42,445 nucleotides of DNA from Corynebacterium sp. HMSC05H05 (GCF_001807265.1 NZ_KV788413.1:1-42445), one strand, 5' to 3'; shown: positions 7,683 to 17,530, counted from the first letter of the stretch. Translations and numbers: made by a program. Notes: generated by a model from the letters alone, not told the origin.

Positions 7683-8650
7683 GCATGAGCACCCCCTATT
7701 CCAAGTACGCGGCGAGCCAAAAAGAGCGCACCCGCCCCGAGCGCATCCAGGCCAAGCCGCTGCGCCACCCGGGCCGCTGGGCGCTGGCCGCCCTGCTCGT
7801 CGTCCTGGTGGTCTGGTTTGTCATCGGCGCCGCGCGTAACGAAGCCTACGGCTGGGATACGTACTTCACCTACCTACTGGACACCCGCATCGCCACCGCT
7901 GCGCTGCACACCATCGCCATCACCGTGCTGGCCATGCTCCTCGGCGTGATCGGCGGCGTGCTGCTCGCCGTGATGCGCATGAGCCCGAACCCGGTGTTCA
8001 AGACCGTCGGCTGGATCTTTCTCTGGATCTTCCGCGGCACCCCGGTCTACGTCCAACTGATGTTCTGGGGCCTGATCGGCGCGATCTACGACACGATCAA
8101 CCTGGGCTTCACCGAGATCCCGCTGGACCCGTTCACCTCCTCCGCATTCGCGCTCGCCGTGGTGGGCCTGGGCCTGAACGAGGCCGCCTACATGGCCGAG
8201 ATCGTCCGCTCCGGCATCTCCGCCGTCCCGGAGGGCCAGGTGGAGGCCTCTAAGGCGCTGGGCATGAGCTGGGGCCAGACCATGCGCCGCACGGTGCTGC
8301 CGCAGGCCATGCGCATCATCATCCCGCCCACCGGCAACGAGTTCATCTCGCTGTTGAAGACCTCCTCGCTCGTGGTGGCCATCCCCTACTCGCTGGAGCT
8401 CTACGGCCGCTCCATGGACATCGCCGCCGCGCTGTTCGAGCCGGTGCCGATGCTCCTGGTCGCCGCCACCTGGTACCTGGTGATCACCTCGCTGCTCATG
8501 GTGGCCCAGCACTACCTGGAGCGCTACTTCGACCGGGGTGCCACCCGCCAGCTCACAGCCCGCCAGCTGGCCAGCCTGGCAGATGCCGAGGGCACCATCC
8601 CCAACAACGTTGAAATCGTGGAAGAACCGCAGAAGAAGGGGCAGCGCTAA
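7679..8650 (+). CDS. Amino acid ABC transporter permease
   Basis: A 323-aa HisM/GlnP-type permease. The inner-membrane core has the EAA coupling motif ([20 protein letters not shown], about residues 178-197), followed by [26 protein letters not shown] is the conserved loop of this family. It has an extended basic N-terminus and a charged C-terminal tail of about 50 residues. The start is GTG 7679, four bases after GGGAGGA and overlapping the receptor stop; ATG 7685 in the same frame is also possible. The stop overlaps the ATPase start by one base (TAATG). Confidence 0.93.
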   Translation: MSMSTPYSKYAASQKERTRPERIQAKPLRHPGRWALAALLVVLVVWFVIGAARNEAYGWDTYFTYLLDTRIATAALHTIAITVLAMLLGVIGGVLLAVMRMSPNPVFKTVGWIFLWIFRGTPVYVQLMFWGLIGAIYDTINLGFTEIPLDPFTSSAFALAVVGLGLNEAAYMAEIVRSGISAVPEGQVEASKALGMSWGQTMRRTVLPQAMRIIIPPTGNEFISLLKTSSLVVAIPYSLELYGRSMDIAAALFEPVPMLLVAATWYLVITSLLMVAQHYLERYFDRGATRQLTARQLASLADAEGTIPNNVEIVEEPQKKGQR

Positions 8651-9423
8651 TGACCGTCAAGCACAAGCCAATGATTCAGGCCGTGGATGTGTGGAAGTCC
8701 TTCGGCAACCTCGACGTGCTCAAGGGCATCGACATGGAGGTCTACCCCGGTGAGGTCGCCTGCCTGATCGGCCCGTCCGGCTCCGGCAAGTCCCCCCTGC
8801 TGCGCTGCGTGAACCACCTGGAGAAGGTTAACGCCGGCCGCCTCTACGTCGACGGTGAGCTGATCGGCTACAACGAGCGCGACGGCGTGCTGCACGAGAT
8901 GAGCGAGAAGGACGCCGCCAAGCAGCGCCGCGACATCGGCATGGTGTTCCAGAACTTCAACCTCTTCGGCCACCGCACCGTGCTGGACAACATCATCGAG
9001 GCCCCCGTGCACGTCAAGGGCCAGCCGGCGGACCAAGCCAAGGCCCGCGCGATGGAGCTGCTAGAGATGGTCGGCCTGGGCACCAAGGCGGACGCCTACC
9101 CCATCCAGCTCTCCGGCGGCCAGCAGCAGCGCGTGGCCATCGCACGTGCGGTGGCCATGGACCCGAAGCTCATGCTTTTCGACGAACCCACGTCCGCCCT
9201 CGACCCCGAACTCGTCGGCGAAGTGCTGCGCGTGATGCGCGAGTTGGCGCAGCAGGGCATGACCATGCTGGTGGTCACCCACGAGCTGGCGTTCGCCCGT
9301 GAGGTGGCCGACAAGGTTGCCTTTATGGACGGCGGCCAGATTATCGAGTACGGCACCCCGGAGCAGGTGCTGGACAACCCGCAGCACGAGCGCACCAAGG
9401 CGTTCGTGTCCACCCTGTTCTAG
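8650..9423 (+). CDS. Amino acid ABC transporter ATP-binding protein (unusual Walker A neighbour)
   Basis: A 257-aa PAAT-type ATPase powering the importer. It has the Walker [10 protein letters not shown]-loop ([12 protein letters not shown]), ABC signature LSGGQQQR, Walker [13 protein letters not shown] and switch His (VVTHE). The residue after the Walker A serine is Pro (GKSPLLR, codon CCC at 8794-8796), where GKST is nearly universal. The Mg-binding Ser and the Lys are kept, so activity may be reduced rather than lost, or this is a sequencing error (ACC to CCC). The gene ends two bases from the convergent TauE/SafE gene, both stops lying in the palindrome CTAGCGCTAG (9420-9429). Confidence 0.92.
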   Translation: MTVKHKPMIQAVDVWKSFGNLDVLKGIDMEVYPGEVACLIGPSGSGKSPLLRCVNHLEKVNAGRLYVDGELIGYNERDGVLHEMSEKDAAKQRRDIGMVFQNFNLFGHRTVLDNIIEAPVHVKGQPADQAKARAMELLEMVGLGTKADAYPIQLSGGQQQRVAIARAVAMDPKLMLFDEPTSALDPELVGEVLRVMRELAQQGMTMLVVTHELAFAREVADKVAFMDGGQIIEYGTPEQVLDNPQHERTKAFVSTLF

Positions 9424-9425
9424 CG

Positions 9426-10163
9426 CTAGGCCAGAAGTCCGCGCACGAGCGCGGTCACCCCGCCGGCGAAGGCCAGGCCGAGCGCGATACGGTGGGCGAT
9501 CGCTGGAGGCACGTGCGGCGCCAGGCGCTTGCCCGCCGCGATCCCAATTGCCAGGGCGGCCAGGGTGGCGACCCACAATTCAGGCTCGATGCCGGTGACA
9601 TCGGCGGCGCCTGCGAACACCTTCACCGTGAACGACAGCGTGCCGCCAACCAAAAAGATTGGCTGCAGGGTGGCGGCGTAGACCCGCTGCGGCCAGCGCG
9701 CCGCCTCCGCGTACACCGTGATCGCAGGCCCGGCCACCCCGGCCAGGGTGTTCATGAACCCGCCGATCACACCGGACGCGGCCGCGGGCACCACCCCTTC
9801 GACCCGGGGCACGTAGCGCTTGCCAAGGGTGACCACGGAAAGCGCGAGCAACAGTAGCGCTCCGACGAGCACAAGCAGCACATTGGTCGGCGCGTTCGCC
9901 ACCACCCAGGTGCCCGGGACCACGCCAAAGACGAGCGCGGTCGCGATAGGGGCAAACTTTTTCCAGTCCACGTCTGCGCGCATGCCCCAGGTGTTTGTCG
10001 CCGCGTTGATGACGGCGAGGAGGTTGACCAGCAGGATGCCGTCGACAGGCCCGAGCAGCAGCGACAGCACCGGTGCGGCGATAAGCCCCACGCCCATGCC
10101 GGAGATGCGCTGCATGGCGGCACCCAGCGCGACGGCCATGCCGACGCCCAAAGCAACGAGCAC
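9426..10163 (-). CDS. TauE/SafE family membrane transporter
   Basis: A 245-aa protein with about eight hydrophobic helices, in the two-repeat arrangement of TauE/SafE (formerly DUF81) proteins. The N-terminal repeat includes GVGLIAAPVLSLLLGPVDGILLVNL and the second GVIGGFMNTLAGVAGPAITVY. Characterised relatives export sulfite, sulfoacetate or other organosulfur anions; the substrate here is unknown. The start is GTG at 10163, whose first base is the last base of the coaD stop (TAGTG), so it is co-translated at the end of the rsmD-coaD unit. Confidence 0.88.
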   Translation of the reverse strand: MLVALGVGMAVALGAAMQRISGMGVGLIAAPVLSLLLGPVDGILLVNLLAVINAATNTWGMRADVDWKKFAPIATALVFGVVPGTWVVANAPTNVLLVLVGALLLLALSVVTLGKRYVPRVEGVVPAAASGVIGGFMNTLAGVAGPAITVYAEAARWPQRVYAATLQPIFLVGGTLSFTVKVFAGAADVTGIEPELWVATLAALAIGIAAGKRLAPHVPPAIAHRIALGLAFAGGVTALVRGLLA

Positions 10164-10639
10164 TAGCGGTACTTCTCCGCCATCGCTTCGCGCACGGAAT
10201 CCGGCACCAAGCCGGTGACGTCGCCGCCGTACTTGGCCACTTCCTTGGTCAGCGAGGACGAGATGTAACCGTACTTTTCGTCCGTGAGCAGGAAGTAGGT
10301 GTCCACCCCGGTGAGGCGACGGTTCATCTGCGCCATGGGCAGCTCGTACTCGTAGTCCAGCGAGGAGCGCAGCCCCTTGACCAGGGCGGTGATGTGGTGG
10401 GCGGAGGTGTAGTCCACCAGCAGCCCGCCCCAGCTGTCCACGCGCACGTTGGGCAGGTGCGAGATGACCTCGCGGATCAGCTCGACGCGCTCGTCGATGG
10501 AAAACAGCCCCGAGGTCTTCGTCGGGTTACCGGTAACCAGGATCACCACCTCGTCGAAGTGGCGCGAGGCCCGGGTGACAATGTCCAGATGGCCGTTCGT
10601 GATCGGATCGAACGAGCCCGGGCACACTGCGGTAGTCAT
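10163..10639 (-). CDS. coaD: Phosphopantetheine adenylyltransferase
   Basis: A 158-aa nucleotidyltransferase that makes dephospho-CoA from 4'-phosphopantetheine and ATP in coenzyme A synthesis. VCPGSFDPITNGHLDIV holds the HxGH-like nucleotide-binding motif (NGH at residues 15-17), and ISSSLTKEVA corresponds to the ISSTxVR motif. The length is typical. The ATG abuts the rsmD stop with no gap, and GGAGGAG lies just before it within rsmD. The rsmD-coaD pair is a standard bacterial arrangement. Confidence 0.97.
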   Translation of the reverse strand: MTTAVCPGSFDPITNGHLDIVTRASRHFDEVVILVTGNPTKTSGLFSIDERVELIREVISHLPNVRVDSWGGLLVDYTSAHHITALVKGLRSSLDYEYELPMAQMNRRLTGVDTYFLLTDEKYGYISSSLTKEVAKYGGDVTGLVPDSVREAMAEKYR

Positions 10640-11218
10640 CTACTCCTCCACCTCTGCTTCCGAGTACACGGCCATGTCCATGCGCGCGATGCCGTAGAGG
10701 CGCTTCTTCAACTTCTGGCCGGTCGGGGTGAACTCCTTCGGCCATGCCGTCTCGGGGCTTTCGCGGTGGCGCTCGACGACGACCACGGCGCCGTCGTGAA
10801 GCACCGGCTTCAGCGCCTCCACCATCTCCGCGACGGCCTCATCCGCGAGCTCGTACGGCGGGTCCGCGAGCACGATGTCGAAGTGGTTGCGCGGCGCGCG
10901 GGCGAGGTACGTCGACGCCTTTACCGGCTCGATGGTCACTTTCGGGTGGCCGACCACACCGGCGTTGTACTCGATGACGCGCACGGCCTCCGGGTTGTTT
11001 TCCACCAGCACCACCTCGGCCGCGCCGCGGGAAGCTGCCTCCAACCCCAGCGCGCCGGAGCCGGCGAAGAGGTCGAGCACGTTCATGTCCACAAACCCGA
11101 ATCGGACCTGCAGGGAGGAAAACAGGCCCTCGCGCGCGCGGTCCGAAGTGGGACGTGTGCCCTCTGGCGGCACCTTGATCTTGCGGCCGCGGGCCTCGCC
11201 GGAAATGATGCGGTTCAT
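10640..11218 (-). CDS. rsmD: 16S rRNA (guanine966-N2)-methyltransferase
   Basis: A 192-aa SAM-dependent methyltransferase acting on G966 of 16S rRNA during 30S assembly. It has N-terminal RIISGEARGRKIKVP, SAM-binding motif I DLFAGSGALGLEA and the catalytic DPPY (VLADPPYEL). I chose ATG 11218 over GTG 11224 because TAGAGT lies 7 bases before the ATG (leaderless start) and RsmD proteins usually begin MxRIISG. It sits 18 bases after recG and directly upstream of coaD. Confidence 0.95.
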   Translation of the reverse strand: MNRIISGEARGRKIKVPPEGTRPTSDRAREGLFSSLQVRFGFVDMNVLDLFAGSGALGLEAASRGAAEVVLVENNPEAVRVIEYNAGVVGHPKVTIEPVKASTYLARAPRNHFDIVLADPPYELADEAVAEMVEALKPVLHDGAVVVVERHRESPETAWPKEFTPTGQKLKKRLYGIARMDMAVYSEAEVEE

Positions 11219-11236
11219 GGCCACAACTCTAACGCC

Positions 11237-13339
11237 CTAGCTCTTGTCCAAGTACTCGAAGTCCTCCGGAATGAAGTCCGCGGTGGCGGCGCGGGCGAAC
11301 TCGAGGTTGTCCGCCACCAGGCGCTCGGCGTCGTCGTAGGCGCGGCGCACCAGCTCAAAGTCCTCCACCAGGTTGAGCAACTTCAGCGTGCGGTGCATGC
11401 CGGACTGCTGGGTGCCCAGCACGTCGCCCTCGCGGCGGTTGAGCAGGTCAAGCTCCGCCAGCGCGAAGCCGTCCGTGGTGGACGCGACCTGGCTCACGCG
11501 CTCAAACGACGGGGTGCCCTCCTGCGCCAGCGTGTGGAACAAACACAGCGACTGGTTGCCGCCGCGGCCCACGCGGCCACGCAGCTGGTGCAGCTGGGAG
11601 ACGCCGAAGTGCTCGGACTCGCGCACCATCATCACCGTCGCATTCGGTACGTCCACGCCGACCTCAATGACGGTGGTGGCCACCAGCACGTCCACCCCGC
11701 CGGCGGCGAAGTCCGCCATGACGGTGTCCTTCTCCTCGCCCTTCATCCGGCCGTGCAAGAACGCCACGTTGAGGCCCTCGAACTCCGTGGACGCGAGTTC
11801 GGCGAAGACCTCGAGCACGCCGCCCTCGCCGTCGATGCGCGGGCACACCACGTACGCCTGATGTCCGGCGGCGACCTCCTCGCGGATCTTCTCCCAGGCG
11901 CGCGCCACCCAGCGCGGCTTGAACTGCGGCACCACCGCGGACTGGATGGGCTTTCGCCCGCCCGGCAGCTCGCGCAGGGTAGACACGGTCAAATCGCCGA
12001 AGACGGTCATGGCGATGGTGCGCGGGATCGGCGTAGCCGTCATCACCAACAGGTGCGGGGTTATCTCCCCCGCCTTGGCCCGCAACGCGTCACGCTGCTC
12101 CACGCCGAAGCGGTGCTGCTCGTCCACCACCACCAGCCCCAGGCGGAAGAACTCCACGCCGTCCTGGATCAGCGCGTGGGTGCCCACCACGATGTCGGCT
12201 TCGCCGGTGACGATCTTCAGCAGCGCGTCCTGCTTCTGCGCCGCCGTCATGGACCCGGTCAGCGCCACCACGCGGGTGGGCAGCCCGGCGTTCATCAGCA
12301 CCTTCGTCATGGAACGGGCGTGCTGCAGCACCAGCACCTCCGTGGGCGCGAGGAAGGCGCACTGCGCGCCGTTGTCCACGGCCTGGAGCATCGCGATCAG
12401 CGCCACGATGGTCTTGCCGGAACCGACCTCGCCCTGCAGCAGCCGGCTCATCGGCACGGTGCGCGCCATGTCGCGGGTGATTTCCGCGACCACCTCGTCC
12501 TGCCCGGAGGTCAGCGGGAACGGCAGGCGCTGCACCAGCAAATCCTGGTCGCGGCCCACGACTCGCGGCAGGGCTTCGGCACTCCGGGCCTCCGCGTCGG
12601 CGCGGCGCACGCCCATCGCCAGGGCCACGGACAGCGCCTCGTCGTATTTCAGACGCTCGAGTGCACGCGCAGGTCCCGGCGGGCCCGGCTCGTGGATCTG
12701 GTGCACCGCCGAGTTCAGGGGCAAAAATCCTATCGGGGTGAAACCGAGAGGCTCGTCGATAGGCGGAAGCTCCTTGAGCACCGCATGCACCGCGCCCATG
12801 ATGGTCCAGGTGCTGACGTTTTTCACCGCCGGGTAAATGGGCAGCCACTCCCGCCCGCTCATGATCTGCTCGATGTCGCCGAAGTGGCCGAGCTGCCGCA
12901 GTGCGCCGGTGGCCTGCGTGGGGCCGTCCAGAAGTACGAAGTCCGGGTGCGACAGCTGCGGCTGGTTGCGGAACACGTCGTACTTGCCGGTCAACATCAC
13001 CCGCCGGCCCTCTTTCAGCACGCGCTGGGCGTAGTGGGATCCGAAGAAGGCAGCCAAAAACACCTGGCGGCCGTCGTCCACGTACACCTTGTAAATGGGC
13101 CGCTTCGGCTGCTTTTTCGACGTGAACTGCTCGGTGCCTACCACGGTGCCGATGACGTTGAGCGTGTCGCCCGGTTTCACCCCGGCGAGATCGGCGCCGG
13201 TGCCGTAGTGCAGGTAGCGCCGCGGGTAGTGGCGCAGCAGTTCGCCGCAGGTGTGGATGTCGAGGTGCTTGCCTATCGCCTTGGCCTGTTTCAGAGGAAT
13301 GACCAGGTTGAGCGGGCGCGTGTCCTCGAACCCCAGCAT
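11237..13339 (-). CDS. recG: ATP-dependent DNA helicase RecG
   Basis: A 700-aa superfamily-2 helicase that remodels stalled forks and Holliday junctions. The N-terminal wedge/OB domain (about residues 50-160) is followed by helicase motifs: Q-region PFPLTSGQ, motif I GEVGSGKT, Ia APTEVLVLQH, motif II DEQHRFG, motif III MTATPIPRT, motif V ATTVIEVGVDVPNA and motif VI QLRGRVGRG. The C-terminal TRG-like region (RREGDVLGTQQSG) is present. The start ATG 13339 abuts the stop of the DAK2 gene, so the two are translationally coupled. The length is normal. Confidence 0.97.
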   Translation of the reverse strand: MLGFEDTRPLNLVIPLKQAKAIGKHLDIHTCGELLRHYPRRYLHYGTGADLAGVKPGDTLNVIGTVVGTEQFTSKKQPKRPIYKVYVDDGRQVFLAAFFGSHYAQRVLKEGRRVMLTGKYDVFRNQPQLSHPDFVLLDGPTQATGALRQLGHFGDIEQIMSGREWLPIYPAVKNVSTWTIMGAVHAVLKELPPIDEPLGFTPIGFLPLNSAVHQIHEPGPPGPARALERLKYDEALSVALAMGVRRADAEARSAEALPRVVGRDQDLLVQRLPFPLTSGQDEVVAEITRDMARTVPMSRLLQGEVGSGKTIVALIAMLQAVDNGAQCAFLAPTEVLVLQHARSMTKVLMNAGLPTRVVALTGSMTAAQKQDALLKIVTGEADIVVGTHALIQDGVEFFRLGLVVVDEQHRFGVEQRDALRAKAGEITPHLLVMTATPIPRTIAMTVFGDLTVSTLRELPGGRKPIQSAVVPQFKPRWVARAWEKIREEVAAGHQAYVVCPRIDGEGGVLEVFAELASTEFEGLNVAFLHGRMKGEEKDTVMADFAAGGVDVLVATTVIEVGVDVPNATVMMVRESEHFGVSQLHQLRGRVGRGGNQSLCLFHTLAQEGTPSFERVSQVASTTDGFALAELDLLNRREGDVLGTQQSGMHRTLKLLNLVEDFELVRRAYDDAERLVADNLEFARAATADFIPEDFEYLDKS

Positions 13340-14872
13340 CTACTCCACCCCAATCTCCGCGCAGGCTTGCAGTCCGTCCGCAGGATAGACCATCACGTCG
13401 ACACCAAGCTTGCCCGCGAGCTCCTCCAGTGCGTCGGCGCGCAGCTCGTTGGGGTCGAACAGGATGCTCACCTGCTCCCCGCCGTGCTCGAGCAGACGGC
13501 GGCAGGCGCGCTCCACGGCCTCCATCGGCTCGTCCGCGATGAGCATGTGCTCGCCGCGTGAGGTGACCACCACGTCGCCCTTCGCAACGGCCCCGCCCAA
13601 GGTCAGCGCGCCCTTCTCGGCGCGGAAGGCGAGCGCCGTGCGCATTTCGCCGGCGGCCTCGGACATGGTGAAGGCGGCGGTGGCCAGCGGCTGCGCCGGA
13701 TCGTGCACGGACAGCGCCGCGATGCCGGAGACCAGCCGCACCGTGGGCAGGATGGTGATGGACTGCTCCACCGCGCGCGCCGCGTTTTCCACCGCCGCGA
13801 GCTCGCTGTTACTCAGCTGCCCGTTCGGCAGCACGATCACTTCGTTGCTGCCGGAGCGCGTGATTGCGTCGAGCATGTCCGCCGCCACGTTCGGCCCCGG
13901 CACCACGGTCACCGCCCCGGAGGCGGCGTACAGGCTGGTCACGGACCCCGGCGGGGTCACCGCGATGATCAGGCGCTCCGGCGCGCCGGCCGCCACCGCG
14001 CTCGTGAGCACCTCCAGGCGAAGATCGGACACCTCACCCGCGGCGAAGGCGGTCTCGATGACCTTGCCGGCGTCGCGGGAGTGGATGTGCACCGTGGCCT
14101 CGCCGTCGTTCAGCGGCGCGACAATCAGGCTGTCGCCCAGCCCCGCCAGCTCGCCTTTCAGCGCCTCCAGGTCCCCGCGGAAGCTGAACATTACCTCCAG
14201 CTCGCCCTGGGTGCCGTGCGTTTCGGGCACCTGCCTATCGACGTCCTCCGGTTCCCCCGCACCTTCCCCTTCAGCCGTCAGCGTGTTCAGCACCGCCACC
14301 AGACCCGCCCCGCCGGCGTCGACCACCCCGGCCTCGCGCAGCGCCGGCAGCTGGGTCTGGGTCAGCCGCAGCGCATCCTGGGCGGCGGCGGTGGCGGCGG
14401 ACGCGACGTCCACAAGCGGCAGGTGCGCGTTGGGGCGCGCGGCGTCGGCGGCGGCACGCAGCACCGTGATGATGGTGCCCTCGACCGGCTCCGCGATGGC
14501 GCGGTCCACGAACCCGACGGCGTTGGTGAGCGCGACGGCGAGCATCTCCCCTTCCGTCGCACCGTAGCTGGCAGCCTGGGCGAGGCCGCGCAGGATCTGG
14601 GAGAGCACGACCCCGGAGTTGCCGCGTGCGCCGCGCACCGCGCCGACGGCCAGCGCCTCAGCGACCTCGGTCAGGCCCGCGCCCTCCGGCAGCTCCGAAG
14701 CGGCCTCGACCGCAGCGGCCATCGTATGCGCCATGTTGGAGCCGGTGTCCCCGTCCGGAACTGGGAACACGTTGAGCTCGTTGATCTCCGCGCGCTTGCG
14801 CTCCAGCTCGCCTAAGGCGCGGCGGGCCCATGCGAGCAGGCGTGCGCCGTTAGAAAGCGGAGATGCAGACAT
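13340..14872 (-). CDS. DAK2-domain fatty acid kinase-like protein (FakA family)
   Basis: A 510-aa protein with an N-terminal DAK2 (DhaL-like) kinase domain: NELNVFPVPDGDTGSNM (ATP/Mg-binding aspartates) and VRGARGNSGVVLSQILRG. The middle and C-terminal FakA-type domains contain KGDVVVTSRGEHMLIADEP. FakA relatives phosphorylate fatty acids presented by FakB; no fakB is in the window. TAAACT lies 8 bases before the ATG, suggesting its own leaderless promoter. Its place next to recG matches the mycobacterial order. Function beyond the kinase fold is inferred from the family. Confidence 0.92.
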   Translation of the reverse strand: MSASPLSNGARLLAWARRALGELERKRAEINELNVFPVPDGDTGSNMAHTMAAAVEAASELPEGAGLTEVAEALAVGAVRGARGNSGVVLSQILRGLAQAASYGATEGEMLAVALTNAVGFVDRAIAEPVEGTIITVLRAAADAARPNAHLPLVDVASAATAAAQDALRLTQTQLPALREAGVVDAGGAGLVAVLNTLTAEGEGAGEPEDVDRQVPETHGTQGELEVMFSFRGDLEALKGELAGLGDSLIVAPLNDGEATVHIHSRDAGKVIETAFAAGEVSDLRLEVLTSAVAAGAPERLIIAVTPPGSVTSLYAASGAVTVVPGPNVAADMLDAITRSGSNEVIVLPNGQLSNSELAAVENAARAVEQSITILPTVRLVSGIAALSVHDPAQPLATAAFTMSEAAGEMRTALAFRAEKGALTLGGAVAKGDVVVTSRGEHMLIADEPMEAVERACRRLLEHGGEQVSILFDPNELRADALEELAGKLGVDVMVYPADGLQACAEIGVE

Positions 14873-14896
14873 GCTGAGAGAGTTTACAGGTTCTGC

Positions 14897-15538
14897 TTAG
14901 AGTGCCCAGTTGACCGCCTGGGCACCCATCTTCTCCAGCGCCTGATTCGCCCGGGAGAACGGGCGGGAGCCGAAGAACCCGCGGGAGGCGGACAGCGGCG
15001 AGGGGTGCGGCGACTCGATGCGCGGGGTGTCGCCCAAGAACCTCGCGGCCGTCTGCGCGTCACGGCCCCACAGGATGGCCACCAGCGGGGTGCCGCGGGC
15101 CACCAGCGCCTCCACCGCCGCCTGGGTCACGGCCTCCCAGCCCTTGCCGCGGTGCGACGCCGGCGCGCCCGGGCGCACGGTGAGCACCCTGTTCAGCAGC
15201 AAGATCCCCTGCTTCGACCAGGAGCTCAAGTCCCCGTCCTTGCGCGGCGGGACGCCCAAGTCGTCTTGCAGCTCCTTGTAGATGTTCACCAGCGAACGCG
15301 GCGCCGCGACACCGGGCTGGGTGGAAAACGCCAGGCCCATCGGATGCCCCGGCGTCGGGTACGGGTCCTGGCCCAAGATAAGCACGCGGACGTCCTCGAA
15401 CGGGTCCGCAAACGCCCGCAGGATGTCGTTGCCGCGCGGCAGGTACTCGCCCTCGGCGCGCAGGAAGTCGCCCATCGCGTGGATCTGGTCCTCCACGTCT
15501 GCCAGCGGCGCTTGCCAGGATTCGTGCACGGGCAACAT
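14897..15538 (-). CDS. ung: Uracil-DNA glycosylase
   Basis: A 213-aa family-1 UDG that removes uracil from DNA. The catalytic GQDPYP is at residues 56-61 (Asp58 activates water), and the second active-site loop HPSPLS is near 178-183. An open frame continues far upstream over thiL, but that part is a shadow. ATG 15538 is preceded by GGGAGA and overlaps the thiL stop (TGATG), typical coupling. The length is slightly short for the family (about 220-230) but complete. Confidence 0.96.
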   Translation of the reverse strand: MLPVHESWQAPLADVEDQIHAMGDFLRAEGEYLPRGNDILRAFADPFEDVRVLILGQDPYPTPGHPMGLAFSTQPGVAAPRSLVNIYKELQDDLGVPPRKDGDLSSWSKQGILLLNRVLTVRPGAPASHRGKGWEAVTQAAVEALVARGTPLVAILWGRDAQTAARFLGDTPRIESPHPSPLSASRGFFGSRPFSRANQALEKMGAQAVNWAL

Positions 15539-16500
15539 CAGAAACTCTCCCATCCTGTGTCGGTGGCGGGCGCGGAGCCGTCGATACGCACGCCTTGCTT
15601 CCTGGATACCGCACCGATGGAGCGGAAGCCCACCGGCGCAGAGCCTTCGATGGTGCCGATGAGCGTGTGGTCCTCGCCGCCGCCGAGCACCCACTCCCAC
15701 GGGTCCACGCCGAGCAGCTCGCCCGCCTCCACGAGCAGCCGGTCGGGGGCGATCGCGTTGGACGCCAGGTCGACGCCCACGCCGGACGCCTCCGCGAGCT
15801 GGGTGAGGTCCCGGATCAACCCGTCCGAGTTGTCCGTCATGGCGCACGCACCCGCCGCGCGCGCCACCACGCCGCGGCCCGGGGTGAGCTCCGGCACCTG
15901 GTGCGCGGCGACCAGCGGCTCGAGCTGTTCGGGCACGTCCACATCCGCCTGCAGCAGCGCCAGGCCAGCCGCGGAGTAGCCGATGCGGCCGTGCGCGATC
16001 ACGCGGTGGCCCGGTCGCGCCCCGTCCAGCGTCAATGGCGGGCGGTTGCCGCCGAGCGCCCCCATCGCGGTGACGGACACCACCAAGTAGTCGCCGCCGG
16101 TGACATCGCCGCCGACGAGCTCGCAGGCGTAATCGGACGCCATCTCGCCCACGCCGCGCCCGAGCTCTTCCAGCGCCTTCGCCGGTGTGTCCGGGTGCGC
16201 GGAAACCGCCATCAGCGCCGCGATAGGGCGCGCGCCCATGGCCTCGATGTCCGCGAAGTTCTGCAGCGCCGCCTTGCGCCCCAGCAGGTACGGCGTGGTG
16301 GTCTCCGCGGTGAAGTGGCGGCCTTGGACCAGCATGTCGGTGCTGGCCACCACCCGCGAGTTCGGCGCCGCCGGGGCGAGCACCGCGGCGTCGTCGCCGT
16401 TGAGCGCGGACGGCGCCTGAGCGCGGATCAGCGCAATGACTTCGCGCTCGCCGAGCTCGCCCAGCGTCGGCCCGCCGGTGGGAAAGCCTGTCTCGATCAC
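15538..16500 (-). CDS. thiL: Thiamine-monophosphate kinase
   Basis: A 320-aa ATP-dependent kinase making thiamine diphosphate from thiamine monophosphate. Conserved metal/ATP motifs are [36 protein letters not shown] and the C-terminal [11 protein letters not shown] and GGGEDHTLI. The start is GTG 16500, with AAAGGG upstream. It is head-to-head with the DUF3515 gene (34-base gap) and overlaps ung. The thiL-ung pairing is conserved in mycobacteria. Confidence 0.96.
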   Translation of the reverse strand: MIETGFPTGGPTLGELGEREVIALIRAQAPSALNGDDAAVLAPAAPNSRVVASTDMLVQGRHFTAETTTPYLLGRKAALQNFADIEAMGARPIAALMAVSAHPDTPAKALEELGRGVGEMASDYACELVGGDVTGGDYLVVSVTAMGALGGNRPPLTLDGARPGHRVIAHGRIGYSAAGLALLQADVDVPEQLEPLVAAHQVPELTPGRGVVARAAGACAMTDNSDGLIRDLTQLAEASGVGVDLASNAIAPDRLLVEAGELLGVDPWEWVLGGGEDHTLIGTIEGSAPVGFRSIGAVSRKQGVRIDGSAPATDTGWESF

Positions 16501-16534
16501 GTCTTAGCGCACCCTTTCACTAGACTCAGCCGCC

Positions 16535-17464
16535 ATGGGTTCCACGGCGCATGATGCTCAATTTAACCGCACCACCATCTACATCAGTCTTGGGCTGGCG
16601 GTGGCGCTGGTGCTCGGCGTGCTCGTCGGCGCGCGCGTGTTCTTCAACCGGGTGGCGTTGCAGCCGGTGGCGATGACGCAAGTCCCCGCGCCCGAGGCGT
16701 CTTCCGCGGAGTGCACTTCGCTTATCGACGCCCTCCCGGCCACCCTCGCCGACCTCAAACGCGCCGAACTGGCCGAGCCCGCCCCCGAAGGCGCCGCCGC
16801 CTGGCAGGCCTCCTCCACCGAACGCATCACCCTGCGCTGCGGCGTGGACGCGCCCGCGCAGTATACCCCGTATTCGCAGCCCGAGGACATCGACGGCGCG
16901 CGCTGGCTGCGTGTCAACGACGCCACCCCGGGCTCCACCCTGGCCACCTGGTTCACCGTGGACCGCTCCCCCGTCCTCGCCGTCACCGCCGATGTGGAGC
17001 AGCTTCGCGACGGCGCCGCCCCCGTTGCCGGCATCGACACCTCCGCGTTGACCGGTCCGGCCCCCGAGCAGCACCCTGCCCCGCTCGCAGACCTCGCCGG
17101 CGCCGGCGACGTAGCGAAGTGCGACAGCCTGCTCGCCGCGGCGCCCGACTCCATCGCCGACGGCTACACCCGCGTGGACGCGCTGAGCGAGCAAACCGTC
17201 GCGTGGTCCGCCGCAGGTCAGGACGCGATCGTGCTGCGCTGCGGAGTCGCCGACCCGGAGAACTACGGCCCGGGCGCGCGCCTGGACCAGATCAACGGCG
17301 TGCCCTGGTTCGAGGACGTGAAGCTGGCCAACGGCACCACCGCCTCCACCTGGTACGCGATGGGCCGCGACGTCCAGGTGGCGGCGTCGCTGCCGCAGGC
17401 GGAGAGCAACGAGGCGATCACGAACCTGACGAACCTCATCGCCGAGCACACCGGCGAGGCTTAG
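16535..17464 (+). CDS. Membrane-anchored protein with two tandem DUF3515 domains
   Basis: A 309-aa protein. An N-terminal transmembrane helix (about residues 15-33) acts as a signal anchor, followed by two homologous extracytoplasmic repeats: residues 60-152 and 196-288. Each opens with Cys (C60 CTSLIDALPATL; C196 CDSLLAAAPDSI), has an IxLRCGV core with a second Cys (C102; C236) and ends with a TWF/TWY stretch before a hydrophobic strand. The paired cysteines suggest one disulfide per repeat. DUF3515 proteins usually have a single repeat. TAGACT eight bases before the ATG implies a leaderless transcript. The position next to thiL and ddl is conserved in mycobacteria; the function is unknown. 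Confidence 0.88.
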   Translation: MGSTAHDAQFNRTTIYISLGLAVALVLGVLVGARVFFNRVALQPVAMTQVPAPEASSAECTSLIDALPATLADLKRAELAEPAPEGAAAWQASSTERITLRCGVDAPAQYTPYSQPEDIDGARWLRVNDATPGSTLATWFTVDRSPVLAVTADVEQLRDGAAPVAGIDTSALTGPAPEQHPAPLADLAGAGDVAKCDSLLAAAPDSIADGYTRVDALSEQTVAWSAAGQDAIVLRCGVADPENYGPGARLDQINGVPWFEDVKLANGTTASTWYAMGRDVQVAASLPQAESNEAITNLTNLIAEHTGEA

Positions 17465-17503
17465 CCGAGCCCCGCCGACCTGCCCCCTCTGTTCGCCCCC
17501 GTC

Positions 17504-17528
17504 CGCACCCTTTCCGCACCCTTTCCGC
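17504..17528. repeat. Short direct repeat CGCACCCTTTC
   Basis: Two adjacent 11-mers CGCACCCTTTC lie between the DUF3515 stop and the nested inverted repeat. They may be simple slippage; no function is suggested. Confidence 0.4.
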
Positions 17529-17530
17529 GG

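Noticed and set aside
9420..9429. Palindrome CTAGCGCTAG at the convergent stops as a terminator
   Set aside because: It is formed by the two stop codons themselves and is too short to act as a terminator without a stem extension.
10394..13561. A 1055-codon plus-strand open frame opposite recG
   Set aside because: It lies antisense to recG, rsmD and part of coaD, is rich in Arg/His/Leu repeats and has no motif. It is a GC-driven shadow.
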